Of a DNA stretch of 64,000 nucleotides, positions 28,201 to 39,559 are shown one piece after another. Numbering within the stretch: the first letter of the stretch is position 1; every line of letters starts with the position of its first letter. The stretch covers positions 115,886 through 179,885 of the forward strand of contig PTFA01000543.1 of the NCBI GenBank assembly GCA_003342895.1, written 5' to 3'. The notes under the pieces were generated by a model. It was not told the origin of the DNA, made no database searches, and was given only the letters and a program-made list of their open reading frames with translations. The DNA comes from Casuarius casuarius (taxonomy: Eukaryota > Chordata > Aves > Casuariiformes > Casuariidae). Made by a program: the position numbers and the translations under genes.

Positions 28201-31200
28201 AAACATGAACTATTTAACAAAATTGACAGAGATCATATGAAGATTTGCATCCTCTGCTAGTGCTATGCCTTGGGGATGCTCAAAAGCCTAGAGAATATCT
28301 GTTTTTTTTTTTTTTTAAGAAAACGACATATTTCTTTTCCTATGAGTACTGCAATAAAAGCATTGAAATCATGATGTGTATAATTTTTATAATGGCTGTA
28401 TCTTGCTGTCCCAAATAATGGACAACTGTCAGCATCAAGGGTCACAGGAAGGTGATTCCAAAGAAAGGAATTTTAAGTGGTTTTGTTTAAAAACCTAGCT
28501 GTGGACACTCTCATTCAAAATTGAAATGGCTTTGATTCAAATTGATTTAATGGGATTCAGAATGAAAAATGTTCAATTTAACAGTGAATGAGAGACCACA
28601 GAGAGATTTAATGCATTCTAACTGATGGTTTTAAGAGTTCACTTAGACTAATTTCTTCGAAGTGTCCCTAGATACTCGGGACCATGCATTCACACTTCTA
28701 CTGTGTGCAAGTAAATCTGAATCTGCTTAAGCCAAATCACTTGATATTCTTTGCCTTCTTTTTTCCCGTGTTAGTGTTTTTATCTGCCACTAGCCTCTGC
28801 CACTCCTCTCCTGTCTCCTCTCTATTCTCCCTGCAAGCTAACCCTGCCATTTTATTCCTTCTAGATCATACTCTCTCATAAATTCCCATGCATCTGAAGA
28901 ACTTTGGTTAGGCTAGTTGTGCCCCCCCACTTTTAAAATTTCTTTGTGAATAAGTATAAAAATGTGTGTGTGTGTGTGTGTGTACCATAATTTCCCGTTA
29001 TTTTATGGAGAATCTGCAATCTATCACTGAAAGCAAATTTATAACAAGAAAATATGTTTGGTAATGCCGAGATATTTTGGTAGTGTAGTTGCAGAATGAC
29101 TGGCTGTTGCACAGCTCTCTATTAAACTCAGTCTCGCTGCACCTGCTGGTACTGTTCGTGTTCTTACAGGTGTGCAGCAGTGTAAATCTTTGTCAGAAGA
29201 GGGGATTAGGTTTACAATTTCTTCCCCAATTCTAAACATGACATGGCTTTGTGTTTTTTTATTTTAACAAAGAAGGAGAAAAATAAAAAATAAAGTTATA
29301 AAGCACCACATTTGTTTCATGGTTTCGTATGCTTTTTGAAAGCAGAGTTCTGGAGAAGGTTGCTTTTAGAAATTCAAGGCTGGTGCTTTTGATTCAGTTT
29401 TACAGAATGGAAACCTGCTGTTCTTATTGCTCCAGAACAGAATATTTTGGGTAAAATTCTGTCCCTTTTGAAGTTAACATTAGTTACATTACGTTTTTAA
29501 GAGTTTAGCCACTGAATCTCATCTTATTCTTACTCAGGCAAATTCCCTGTGGGATTGGCTTGAATACATGCAGCAGGATTGCTGTTATATTATAATCATT
29601 GCACATTTTATTTTCCTGTGGCCAGAAGACATTATTTTGTTAGGAAAGCCATAGCATAACAATGCTTTATGGTACTAGCCCACCTTTGGTTACTCAGAAA
29701 ATTCCCAGCCGGGGCTCTGTCACTGCTGTTAGAGATGTGCTGCACACACAGGGACACTCTGCAGGCTCACAGGGGCACACGACATGCATAAGAAGAAATC
29801 AAACCTGCTCAACATTTCTCCTTGCTCAGGAAAGTCCATCAGTTTCAGCAGCTTTCTTATTGCAGTCCTGGACAAAATGTTAGCTGTTTCCTGCTTTGCT
29901 GGATAGGAATGGCCAAAAGATAATTTGCTGAAGGACGACTGGTAACAGCAGTGTTGGTGTTGTCACGCAGCCTGCATCGTGTCCTCAGGATCACTGACAG
30001 TGTTCACTTGACGGGGATGTTATTTTCTATGTAGTGAGAATATCCTTATTACTCCTGCAGCAAAACCTGGCTCCAAGCTGCAGAGAACAGGCTGCAGAGG
30101 GAACAGCCCAGCTGCTCTTGCCTGCCCTTCTGTGAGTTTCCTCCAGTACCTTATTACGTGTCAACACTGAGAGGCGCATGACATATTTAACCCTTTGCTG
30201 TGAACTCCCTCTAGGACTTCATGGGCTCTTCTCCACCTTGAAGGAAAGTGAAGCTCTCCGAGTGTAACTCTTGGATCTAATAGAGCTTCAGGGTTGTAAA
30301 ACAAGTGTATCTAGGGTATGCGATATATTCACCTTTCAGTGTGCATGTTGTATTTTGATCTTAAGCTTTTATATTGCTGCACATCACTGTGGTATTGAAA
30401 CACTTTCTGTATAGAATCAATAATAATAGCAAAGATATCTAAGTGGATTTTATGGTGTTTCCCTCTTTACAACACTACGAGGAGGGTGGAGAGTGGGTCA
30501 AAACAATGCTTAGACTGGGGATTTTATTTTTTCTATTTCTTGTAAGTGATTTATGAGTAGAAAGGGCTGCCAGTGTTGTGTGTGTGGCTTTCCTGCTGGA
30601 AATGCTTTTTAATTATTTAAGTAATGCAGGACTTGGCTCTCATTAATTTTCATGAATATTTTACATATATTGTGAATCTGGACTGGAAAGTGGCAGGGAT
30701 AAAAATCAAAACAAAACACAGATCTGTCTCTATTTTCAGGGTCAAAATGACTAAGGCAGCAGTTTCATGCATGTACAAGCTGAAGATGGGACTACCTGGT
30801 AGGAATAATTCTAAGAAGGTTTTAAGCATTGCATCATATAAGACACTTAAAGTAATTTCCTATTGTTATTTCTCCTTTCTGCTATTGAGACAATGTGTGG
30901 CAAAAACAGCCCAACATCTATGTTACTTTCAGTGGGGAGTCTTGCTTAAAACTGTTAGAGCAGTAATGTCCTGAAGGACCGAAGAGATAACCTGTGGCAT
31001 ATGGGAATAATTTACTGAACATAAACCATGATCAAAGTCTCACATAACAGACTAACTTTAAATTGCCTCAAGAAAGCAGTAGCTGTAACTGTTGTTTTAC
31101 CAGTTGCCATAAAGCTGATCAAAAAAATATTGTCACATTTGGGAACTTTCAGATAAGGCCTTCTATTGAGTATTTTAGAGAGTTCAGTTTTGATTTGTGG

Positions 31201-32192
31201 CTTTTATTTTCCCAGCACTGACTCTAAGGATGTTGGTCAAAAACTACCACCTCTGTCACACCAAATAGCCTTGCAAGAGGCCTGACATTGCCTCATAAAA
31301 ACAACCTTATGATCACGAAAGAAATTAATTTCAAAGAGGACCTAGAACCAAAGGACATGGCAAGCAGTGAATGAAGTACAGACTTCACCTCCTACCCAGA
31401 GCTTTGGTTGTGATTAGCTGAGAGTACCTAAGCACAAACACAGATAATTAAGGTCTCAGAGAATCTTTTACAGAAAGACAGTTTGAAAGTACTAAAAAGC
31501 CCTCAAAATATTATTTCCAACAACAGATACGTTACCAAGGCGACCACTATCTGTTACTGAGACAGCCAGTCGCAAAATCCTTCAGTTCTTGCTGATGCAA
31601 ACACTTCTGGAAGGCAGTAGGAACTTTGCACAAATGAAAGCAGAAGGAGTAAGAAAATAAAAATAAAAAACAAAAATTGGGACCCACAATGGGTGAATTG
31701 AGAAGATACCAAATTATGGTGATTTGGTTCACTCTCCCGTCCTCACAGTCACAGGTTTAGTAAAACTTCCTCTTTACTGCACAGCTGGCAGGTTGGTTCC
31801 TTTTCTTCACATTCCTCCATCCATCACCACGCTTTTCTGAGCATGGCTTCACTGCCTAGTGAGGATAACGAATACTTTTAGTTAACATCCACTGTAGTTT
31901 TATTGTGCAAGCACACAAATGTGCACCACTGAAGTCTTCAAACGAAGCTGTACGTCTTCGGCCTGTCTAGGGCGTGGATAGCAAACACCCCCAAATTCAG
32001 TGGCTGGGGTAGGACGAGGAGGCACCGCAGCAGGACAGTCCTTGAGCAGGGTGGTCCTTGGGAATGACCTAACAGGCCCCTGCGGTCACGGCTTAGGATT
32101 TTCCTGCTGTCTTCAGTGGGAAAAAGCCATTAATATTATTAATAGAAATAACTAACTACTGAGTAGTCAGGTCATTATATTTAAAAAGCAGG
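19297..32192. other. Non-coding, no gene seen
   Basis: AT-rich sequence with short ORFs only. The longest, on the + strand at 30624-30974 (116 codons) and 24477-24809 (110 codons), have no domain, signal peptide or family resemblance that I can see. A modest GC-richer stretch lies near 27.5-27.7 kb. Confidence 0.5.
28963..28983. repeat. (TG)n microsatellite
   Basis: Twenty-one bases of perfect alternating TG. Confidence 0.9.
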
Positions 32193-32705
32193 GTGTCAGA
32201 TGTGGCCACCGCGCCTCGGGAGGTCAGTGTGCCCATTGCTCCTGAGCTGTTGCAAGAAGCAGATGTCCCACATTGGAGCAATCTGTCTGGTTCTGGCCCG
32301 TTTCTGCCAGTAACCCTGTGCCAAGGACAGCAACACGCCACCTTTGAGACGCACCTCGCATACCCCCTTTCAGCACCTCGGGCACTCGGAGCCCAGCGCA
32401 GAGGTAAACACGGTCTCTTAAAGGCACCTTGGTTGTTTTATTCTGCAGACAGGAAGATTTTCAGCTTCGGGCCAAGTCGCAACCCATCAGCGAGGCTGAA
32501 TGTGTCCTGCGCCGCATTTCAAGCACTTTCTCAGTGGCTGCATTTCCCAGGTGGTGTCTGGCTACCCCGAGCGACAGACCTTTGCCTTGCTGGCGGGCTG
32601 GTGCGTGGTCTGCGGGGGGACGGGACCGGGCTGCCCGGCCGCGGAGGGCACGTGGCCGTAAGGACCGTGTGCTCCTGGGGCAAATCCAGTGCGACAGCAC
32701 CATAA
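32193..32705 (+). other. 170-codon ORF in a GC/CpG-richer patch, status uncertain
   Basis: This is one of the longest open frames in the AT-rich part of the window. It has an ATG start and no recognisable domain. The patch around it (32.19-32.76 kb) is much richer in GC and CpG than its flanks, and frames on the other strand are open over the same bases, so length alone is weak evidence. It lies about 3 kb upstream of the DMRTA1-like last exon on the same strand, where a first exon might be expected. However, I find no DM-type zinc-module cysteine/histidine spacing in it, so I do not assign it as that exon. Alternatives are a decayed CpG island, an unannotated transcript, or a chance ORF. Confidence 0.2.
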
Positions 32706-32716
32706 ACACGTGCAGG

Positions 32717-33280
32717 GTGATGAGGGTGCTGTGCTGCGTGCTGCTGTGGAGGTAGTGCGTACTGCTTTGCTAAATTAAGTATAATTTTATATATACTTTT
32801 TAAAGTATATATACACACACACATACACCTTTATATATATATATATATATAATCATACTTATCCTATGTGTGTGTATGTGAATATCTACACTTTTACATA
32901 TACATATTTTTTTATATAATGTGGAGGGTGCTGTGTTACATGCCACTGTGTGGGTACTGTATATTGCTTAGCTAAATTAAGTATCGTTTTTCATATATAT
33001 ATAAAAAAAAGTGTGTGTATGTGTGTATATATTCATGTTTACTTACATGTATTTTTATATGTAAAGTGGAGGGTGCTGTGTTATGCAGATACTATCTACT
33101 ACTTAGCTAAATGCAGTATAAAATTCAGTATGCAGAGGGTGCTGTGTATGATATGCTGTTACATGGATACTGTGCACTGCTTAACTGAGTATAGCTGTAT
33201 CTCCTGCTGAGGGGGGCCGTGGGATATACTGTTATGCAGATGGTGTGTACCGCTCAAATAAATGAAGTGTAATAACATTT
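32717..33280 (+). repeat. Divergent tandem array, about five units, with TA-rich spacers
   Basis: The 12-mer GAGGGTGCTGTG occurs exactly at 32722, 32924, 33069 and 33135, and a degenerate fifth copy starts near 33209. Each copy is followed by a TACTG-like stretch. In the first two units a GCTAAATTAAGTAT block follows at the same offset (32769 and 32971), with a variant in the third (33106). Unit lengths differ (about 202, 145, 66 and 74 bases) because TA/CA-rich spacers of different size separate them. This is an old minisatellite-like array whose spacers expanded as microsatellites. No coding function is visible. Confidence 0.75.
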
Positions 33281-35499
33281 ATAAATATATATTAATATAT
33301 ATTTATATAAATATAAATATAGATACTTACCTGTTTTAAGAAATAGGAGCCAACAAAGGCTTCGAGGCTGAGAAGGCTGCAGGCCTTGCCCAACTGCAAA
33401 TTCATTTTCCTTATCTGTGTTTGCAGGGTATAACTCCTGCCCCTGCCGACCGTTTGTTTTGGCAGTGGTTTGGCAGCACAGCGAGGCTAGCTCGAGTCCC
33501 ACATCCAGTGTGTGTTTAGGGCATGTGGACTGCTGGGTCTTTCAAAGTCTGTGGAAATTTTAACACTGCCGGAGTGAAATTTAGACAAGCTTCAGGTGGT
33601 ATTGTTTCAAGTGCGCTTTAGAGCATGAGTGCATCAGATGTGTGCATGGATTAAGCAGCCTCTGCCGAAGCTAGTTTGCCTTTTTCCTGAAAAGGTACGG
33701 TGTGGAGAAGTCAGTTTATTAGTGGGCAAAGTCTGGCTTTTAAGGATTAAGGTATAGCTATATTCAAGACCTATGAAAGAGTCTTTGTAGGCTCAGAGGC
33801 TCATTTTTCAGAACTGAAAACTTTATTGTATTGTATTGTGAAAATGGTAGAAATTTTTCGCTGTATGTGTATGCCACAGAGACGCTTTGTGGCAATTTAT
33901 CTCCAGTCCATCATTAGCAACCCAGTGGTGCCGGTGGTTGCCGGCATGGCAGGGCCAGGTGCAGAGCGAAGCTCCAGCGGTGTCTGTGACTCCCCAGGTC
34001 GGACCTAATGCAGGACTTGTTGCACTCTCTGCCCCTGTACTTTTCTTTTTTCTCCACTCCTCTCCCTCCCAGTTCCCCAAATGAGGCTAAAAATCCTGGA
34101 ATTTGGGCAACATGCATTTTTTTGTTTTAATTGGAAGTGCAAAACACTTGCTTTGCTTCTTTTTGTAAGAAAGCATGGGGATTTTCATGATGAATATGAA
34201 TTGCTAAATTTTTGAAAACTTCAGCGTAACGCTGATGCATCTTTTCTGAAGGAAGTATGTATAGTGATAGTACACATATTGTACTGTAGTATTTTCTTTC
34301 AGTTCAGGTGCAGAAGGAGAACTGGTCACAGTCACATTAGCATCAGGATTTAATCAAGCAAACTGTGATTTTGGTGTTTTTTTCACAGTAATAAATGAAT
34401 ATGGCGTTGCACCACTTAACTCCAAAGATTTGCTCTTAGGTTAAAGTTTTATGTAGACAGAGAGGTTTTACGTCTAGAAAACTCTGCGCAAATCCAGAAG
34501 TGCAGCTCAGGCTTGTGTGATGATATAATCTGACAAGTTCCCAGCGCACACAGAACTGGGCCTCAGGTTTCCTGCATGGGACATGCATACTCACTGTGCA
34601 TAAATATTTGTATTCTCCAAAAGCCTTTTCTGCGGTCTACTCTACGTGTTCTATTTAAGCTGTCATTCCCTACATGGAGATTTAAATCCATGCCAAAAGA
34701 GGGGAATCTGTCTTCTGTATCCAGTACAAGTAATGAGGTGTTAGATTATTATTTTTTTCATTCTTGGGGGGGGCTGTTTCACTTTTCAAGTTTTGTTTTA
34801 ATTGTTGTTGTTCATGGCAGGATGAAACCATTTTGTCTGTTTCCTCTCTGACATTTCTCTTTTGATCTGAAATCAATGTGAGGGGGCATCCTTGAATAGC
34901 CATGTGAAGTGACACCAACTAAGAAAAGAAGTGACCCTGCTTTCTCTCTTCTTTTTTCTCCCCATTTTGTCTGTCTCTGGCTGGAAATGGAGGGGCTCTA
35001 GTTGAACTGAAATTACCTGAAATTGGTAAACTGTTTTGTTGTTGATTGTGGATGTGGAGGGAAGAAACCAGTACCCAGTCTTGAGTCTGCAGACCTATTA
35101 TAAGTAACTGAGATAATAAAGTTGCTAAGAACTTGCAAGTGCACCTCAGCTGAGTTGCTATAACTAAATAAAAAGAGCATAAAGCACTGTTGTAGATGAA
35201 TCACACTGAAATTAATGTTGCACTACACAGAATCAGAACCAGCAAACTGCATTTTACTGATATTTTTATTTTGAAGCTGCACAGTCTTAAATAGTCAGTT
35301 TTTAGACTCTGATCTTAGCTGTGTGGTCCCTACTTTGAAATCAGAAGAAGATACTTTGTTCTGGTGACTTCAAAGTGACTTCTACCATTTCACTTCATTG
35401 CCCTAATATTCACTGTCCCTTCTAATATCCACTTCCCCTGAAAAGTGCTGTCTACTTTTCTGTATGGGAAACTGTCACCTGTTTAAAAGACTGTTGAAC
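33281..35499. other. Non-coding, no gene seen
   Basis: AT-rich sequence upstream of the DMRTA1-like pseudogene. It starts with TA-rich low-complexity sequence. I looked for a DM domain (first exon of a DMRT gene) on the + strand and did not find one. If the pseudogene is unprocessed, part of this may be intron. Confidence 0.5.
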
Positions 35500-36148
35500 T
35501 GCAGCCAGTAAGTTCTTCCTCAGACATGGCATTGGGAAATGAGCGTACGTAGCCCGGGATGCTTGGCAGCTCTGGCACCAGCCTCCTTACAGCCGCTTGC
35601 AGACAGCAGGATCCCATCGAAATCCTCACCAAGGTCCTCCCAAGCCATAAGCACAGCGGGCTGGAGAACATCCTGCAGTTCTTCAAAGGGGATGTGGTCC
35701 AAGCCAAAGAGCATGTCCTGAGCGGGAGAGAGCGTCAGTGAGATGCCAGAGACACGGTAGGCCTGCCTGGATCTGGACGCGGTGCCTTGCAGAGAGCCTC
35801 CAGCTTTAGCTTAGCTGGGTCAGGTGTCAAAGCGCCTGGGAGCAAGTCAGCTTTTTCGCACCTTCAAACCAGCTTGAGCTCACGTGGCACTGGAACAGAT
35901 CTCTGCAGCCCTCGATCCCCCATCCTCCGGTGGGGATCAGCCCTCTGCGGCTGGTGTATTCCCTCTGAGGAGGGCTGCCTGGGTATGCGTCACCCTGCTT
36001 TGCTGCTGGCCTTCATCCCCTTCTGCCTTTCCACCCAGCTGTGGGCTACCCCTTTCCTACAGTGCTTAAGGATGCTCTGCCCCTTCCCAATGCAAGGCTG
36101 ATTGCCTGTGGTGGCATTTATTCCAGCCCACATCACGAAAACCAGTAG
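35500..36148 (+). pseudogene. DMRTA1: DMRTA1-like last exon, decayed (DMA domain plus C-terminal tail)
   Basis: DMRTA proteins are nuclear transcription factors with an N-terminal DM DNA-binding domain and a ubiquitin-binding-like DMA domain. Only the DMA domain and tail are seen here. The DMA domain reads at 35610-35738 (DPIEILTKVLPSH ... ILQFFKGDVVQAKEHVL). The same frame then gives QRASSFSLAG (35790-35819) and SKSAFSHLQT (35841-35870), both typical of the DMRTA1 tail. After a frameshift between about 35905 and 35933, a second frame gives GISPLRLVYS and then LHPLLPFHP, ending at TAG 36146-36148 close to the expected protein end. Disruptions are TAG 35550-35552, TGA 35739-35741, the frameshift, and TGA 35966-35968. 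The part before the DMA domain (SSSDMALGNE) also fits the family. No DM-domain exon was found, so this is a fragment. A long antisense frame over the DMA region is a shadow. Family recognition is from memory; DMRTA2 or DMRT3 fit less well. Confidence 0.75.
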
Positions 36149-37976
36149 TGCCCTCTGCATAGCCCCACGCATGATGCATGTTGCGGATGTGCCAGCATGT
36201 TTGTATGTGGACTAGCACAGCTGGCCTCAGAGCTTTGCTGTAATTGGCAGAATATTAGTTTAAATTTGAGAGAGCACTTTTAGTTATTTTCTGAAATTAT
36301 TTTCATGTAGAAGAATGTCCTGAAAAACTGAAATTTTTGCTTAGGAAGAAAAAAATAATTTTAAGTATGTATTTTTTTAATCCAAAAAGCTGCTGTGAGG
36401 AGCTTCTTTGTAAGTCAGCACTGACTTTTAAGGCAGAGATATAATAAATCTCAGTTTAGTTTTTAGGGCATCTCTAAAAATTTTTGAACAAGTACTTTTC
36501 CATGAACAGAAATAGAGAATTGGGTTCTAAGCCAAATCCAATAAATTAAAACATCTGATATGCCTTTTCCTTTTAAAAATACTCAGTAACCAAATGTATT
36601 GACTTAATTGTGTTTCATTATTGGTAATGGATAGTCAGACAAAAATTTAGAAAACAAATTCCTGTTACTTGGTTTGTGAATCAGTAGCTTGTCAGACAGC
36701 TTCTAGGGCTGTCATTGCAGTGGCAAGAAGCTGCTGATTGTTCAGTGTTTTACGCAAATTATATGCTTCTTTTAATAGGTATTTAAGTCTCATTCTGCAG
36801 ATACTCTTGTTCTCCTAAGTATTCTGTCCACACTTCAGTATATACATTTAGCATTTGTGAATTCACTGGGTTTGAGCTTCTGGTCTGGTAAATTTGAGTT
36901 AGTTTAGCTGAAGTCAGTAAAGCAGTGTATCGTAAGAGCTCTGGACATTCTGTTTGTCTTGCATTAAATTGAAAATGTGTAAGACTTTTCAGCATCACAA
37001 ATTAAATATGGCTTTTAGGCTTTTTGGCTTTAAAAATTTATTATCTTTAAGTATAAGACATAAATCAGCTTCATAATCTGATCTGAAGAGCAGCCATGAT
37101 GCTGTGTTTGATTAGAATCTGTACTTCGAGGTATGTTTTAGATTTTTTTTCACATGTATCAAATTATGTGAGCAACTACAAGATTTTAAAGCATTTTCCT
37201 ATACATTGTATTGTGCACCGGCCTGTAGTTAAACCTTGGAAACAACTACAGAAAGTGAGCGCCATCTCCTGTCCAACCCGTTCATGAGGAATGTTTTAAC
37301 CAGAGTGAGGATGTGTTTCTTTTACACTGATACTCAAAAATTTTCTTCCATTATTAAGCTATAGATTTCCAATTTGATACTGATTGTAATGCATACAGAA
37401 ATGTGTTACTAAAAGCTTAATTGTCAGCAAGTTGAGTTGACCCAAAAGACTTAAGTTTGCTTTCTTCTCCTTTTCTCTTTTTTCCAGCTGGCCTTAGCTG
37501 AGCTGAGGCTATCAGAAGAGACCCCCATAACTAGTGAAAAAGCCTCTTAGATATGATGCTTCAACTTGTGTCATGCTAGTACTCACTAGCTATACTTCAC
37601 TTTGGACATGTGATCAGTCATCTTCAGTAGAACCATTTGTGTGAATTAAATCACGTGCTCATTAGCTACTATGAGATTTGAGACACAGAATTACATTTTC
37701 CCTAGGATCGTTAGGCATTCAAAAATCACTGTACTTTCAAGGACAGTTTGTTTTTCTTGTTCCGAAACAACAAGAATAACAGGGATAAGAATAGGGGTCT
37801 GTGATTGTGTGTGAGTGCATATGTGTACCTAAAAAGCTTCCCTAAAAATCGATGTTTATTTCATTTAATTTGTTTTCATCAGTTGGCCATTTAGTGTCTC
37901 AGTCAAGTGTCAGGAATTTTCTAAATGCTCAGAGGAGGTAGGTGAGGTTAGGCAAAAGCAAAGCACTGATGGTTAA
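36149..37976. other. Non-coding; possibly former 3' UTR of the DMRTA1-like copy
   Basis: AT-rich sequence directly after the pseudogene stop codon, with no gene. No poly(A) tract follows the stop closely, so there is no visible retrocopy tail. The first part may correspond to an old 3' UTR. Confidence 0.4.
36443..36545 (+). promoter_or_regulatory. Two AATAAA hexamers downstream of the DMRTA1-like exon
   Basis: AATAAA occurs at 36443-36448 and 36540-36545, about 300 and 400 bases after the pseudogene stop. They could be remnants of its polyadenylation signals. The hexamer is common by chance in AT-rich DNA, so the call is weak. Confidence 0.2.
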
Positions 37977-38930
37977 TGTCAGAGTCCAATACTCTCTGAG
38001 GAGGTTCTTTAAGATACTCCACACGTGGATGGTGTGACCACAAGGCGGGCAAGAGAGGGTCCGATATCGGCGGAGAGAGACACTGAAGGTTCATTAAGGA
38101 TTAAACAGGATTGATTTAATAAGTGACTTACACTCCACGCTGCACAGGGAGCCCTAGGAACCGCGTGGAGGGGTCACCGATGAGAGGCTGCTGGAGGCAT
38201 GGGTCGAAAGCACCAGTTGGACGTCCAGGCAGGACTTGACTCACTGTATCCTTAAATCTGCTAGAACTATTTCCTTATCTCAGCTGTGCTCACCTTGAGT
38301 AGCTACTGCCCAGGAAGCAGCTAGACGTTGCTGACAAACCGGAGTATGCCTGCCTGGCCCTGGTGGGATTTGGTCAGTGTGTAGTTTCACACGCTGGGGC
38401 TGCCACCACGTACTCTGCATGTCACTCACTCCTGGTCAGATCTTCTGCAGGTGTTCTCACTGCACTCCACCCCAACCGACAGAGATGTGGCATAGGTGCC
38501 ACCAGTGTGTGGGCAAGTTCAGACATACCTTTGTGGTACTAGCCTAACTAACAGCTAAGGTGTACAAGCAACTAAATCATAGTAAATATACATATAGAAA
38601 ATTATAACATATATGCACACAAAACTAATCAGCCCAGCAGACCAGGAACATAATGTGTTTTCCCCATAGTCCTCAATTCGACAGCCATGAGGACAATCAC
38701 TGCCAGGGACTGTCCTGAGCTGATTCTTTGGACTTTAAATCATGTAGTACTTGAAGTAGGCTTCATGTGAGTGTTGGGTTCGATGTGCTCACCTCAGTTC
38801 AGTTAGGGTCCTAAATACCGTCAGGGTACAGGATTAGGATGGAGACCAGCAATGTTGCAGCTCCACTCAGCATATTCATCAGGTCTCTGTTCTCTGGGTG
38901 AGTCTCCTAGAGGAGACATAGACTGGGACA
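37977..38930 (-). mobile_element. ERV-L-like 3' LTR (candidate)
   Basis: Read on the - strand, the stretch begins TGTCCCAG immediately after a polypurine tract and ends CTGACA, giving TGTC...GACA termini with the TG/CA ends typical of LTRs. The length is about 954 bases. An ATTAAA polyadenylation-signal variant lies at 38115-38120 (- strand), in the later part of the LTR as expected. The right boundary (38930) is well supported by the tract and by the internal region next to it. The left boundary (37977) is inferred from the terminal inverted match only. No second LTR is visible in the window, so the two-LTR test cannot be applied. Confidence 0.55.
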
Positions 38931-38941
38931 CTTTCCCCTTT
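38931..38941 (-). promoter_or_regulatory. Polypurine tract of the ERV
   Basis: On the - strand an 11-base purine run AAAGGGGAAAG ends exactly where the LTR-like TG begins. In retroviruses this tract primes plus-strand DNA synthesis and always abuts the 3' LTR. Its place downstream of integrase and dUTPase fits. Confidence 0.65.
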
Positions 38942-39109
38942 GATTGGTACCAGGTGGGTGTCTCCTGGCCCATCAACAATGATTTCCTCTTCTGACTGTT
39001 CGGATTTAGCTGGATCATGCACCCACACAGCTCATCCTGTAGAGCTGAAACCACTTGGTTGCTGGGTGGGCTGCAAGGAATCTATTCCTGGGTAGTGGGG
39101 ACCCCTATC

Positions 39110-39360
39110 TGCTCACATGTCAGTTGGGCTATTTGGTCTCCCTGTGCACATCGCAGGGGTTGGGATCCGGTGTAGCGGATCACCTCATTCACCTCTTCTA
39201 GGTAGTTTGAGTCAATGACTCCAGCCTCAGCATCCACACACCCTCCACTGAGAGCTAAACTATTACAGGGCACCACGCAACACAATACCCTTGAGGTATG
39301 GCCTCCGCCAGCCCCATACTCACAAGATGACGGCTCTCCGGTTCTAGGGTGATTTCTTTG
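39110..39360 (-). pseudogene. Retroviral dUTPase, frameshifted
   Basis: dUTPase hydrolyses dUTP to dUMP and keeps uracil out of viral DNA. One - strand frame (39258-39356) carries the strand before motif 2 (EITLEPESRHLVSMGLA). A second frame carries CNSLAL, then GVIDSNYLEEV (about 39193-39222), then GDQIAQL (about 39115-39140), which correspond to motifs 2, 3 and 4. The shift between the frames falls near 39260-39300. The Arg-Ser of motif 2 (usually RSGLA or RSSLA) is replaced by Asn-Ser, and the Asp-Tyr of motif 3 is preserved as Asn-Tyr after GVIDS. The glycine-rich motif 5 was not found. Position after integrase supports ERV-L. Confidence 0.75.
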
Positions 39361-39459
39361 TGGGCAGTCGCAGACCCAACCCTGCACTCCCAGGCATGGC
39401 TCGCACGGGGAGGCGGGCTTGGGGGTGCAGCCACTGCACTCTGAGCACACGCGGCCGCT

Positions 39460-39460
39460 N
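39460..39460. other. Undetermined base (assembly or sequencing gap)
   Basis: A single N follows directly after GCGGCCGCT inside the ERV. The real number of missing bases is unknown. It falls between the integrase and dUTPase frames, so the apparent joint frame across it is not reliable. Confidence 0.95.
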
Positions 39461-39559
39461 GATGCATTCCCCTTGGAAACAAGAGTATGGCGTGAGCCAC
39501 GTGGTGGGTGGTCACTGAGGCAGGCAGTTGCCTGATGAACGTTTTTGCTTCAGCTACTG

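Noticed and set aside
35483..35714. Two open frames on the - strand over the DMA region that look protein-like
   Set aside because: They are antisense to the DMRTA1-like exon, whose + strand reading explains the composition and matches a known family.
35500..36148. Assignment of the pseudogene to DMRT3
   Set aside because: DMRT3 also has a DMA domain, but its domain sequence and tail as I recall them differ; the QRASSFSLAG and GISPLRL blocks fit DMRTA1.
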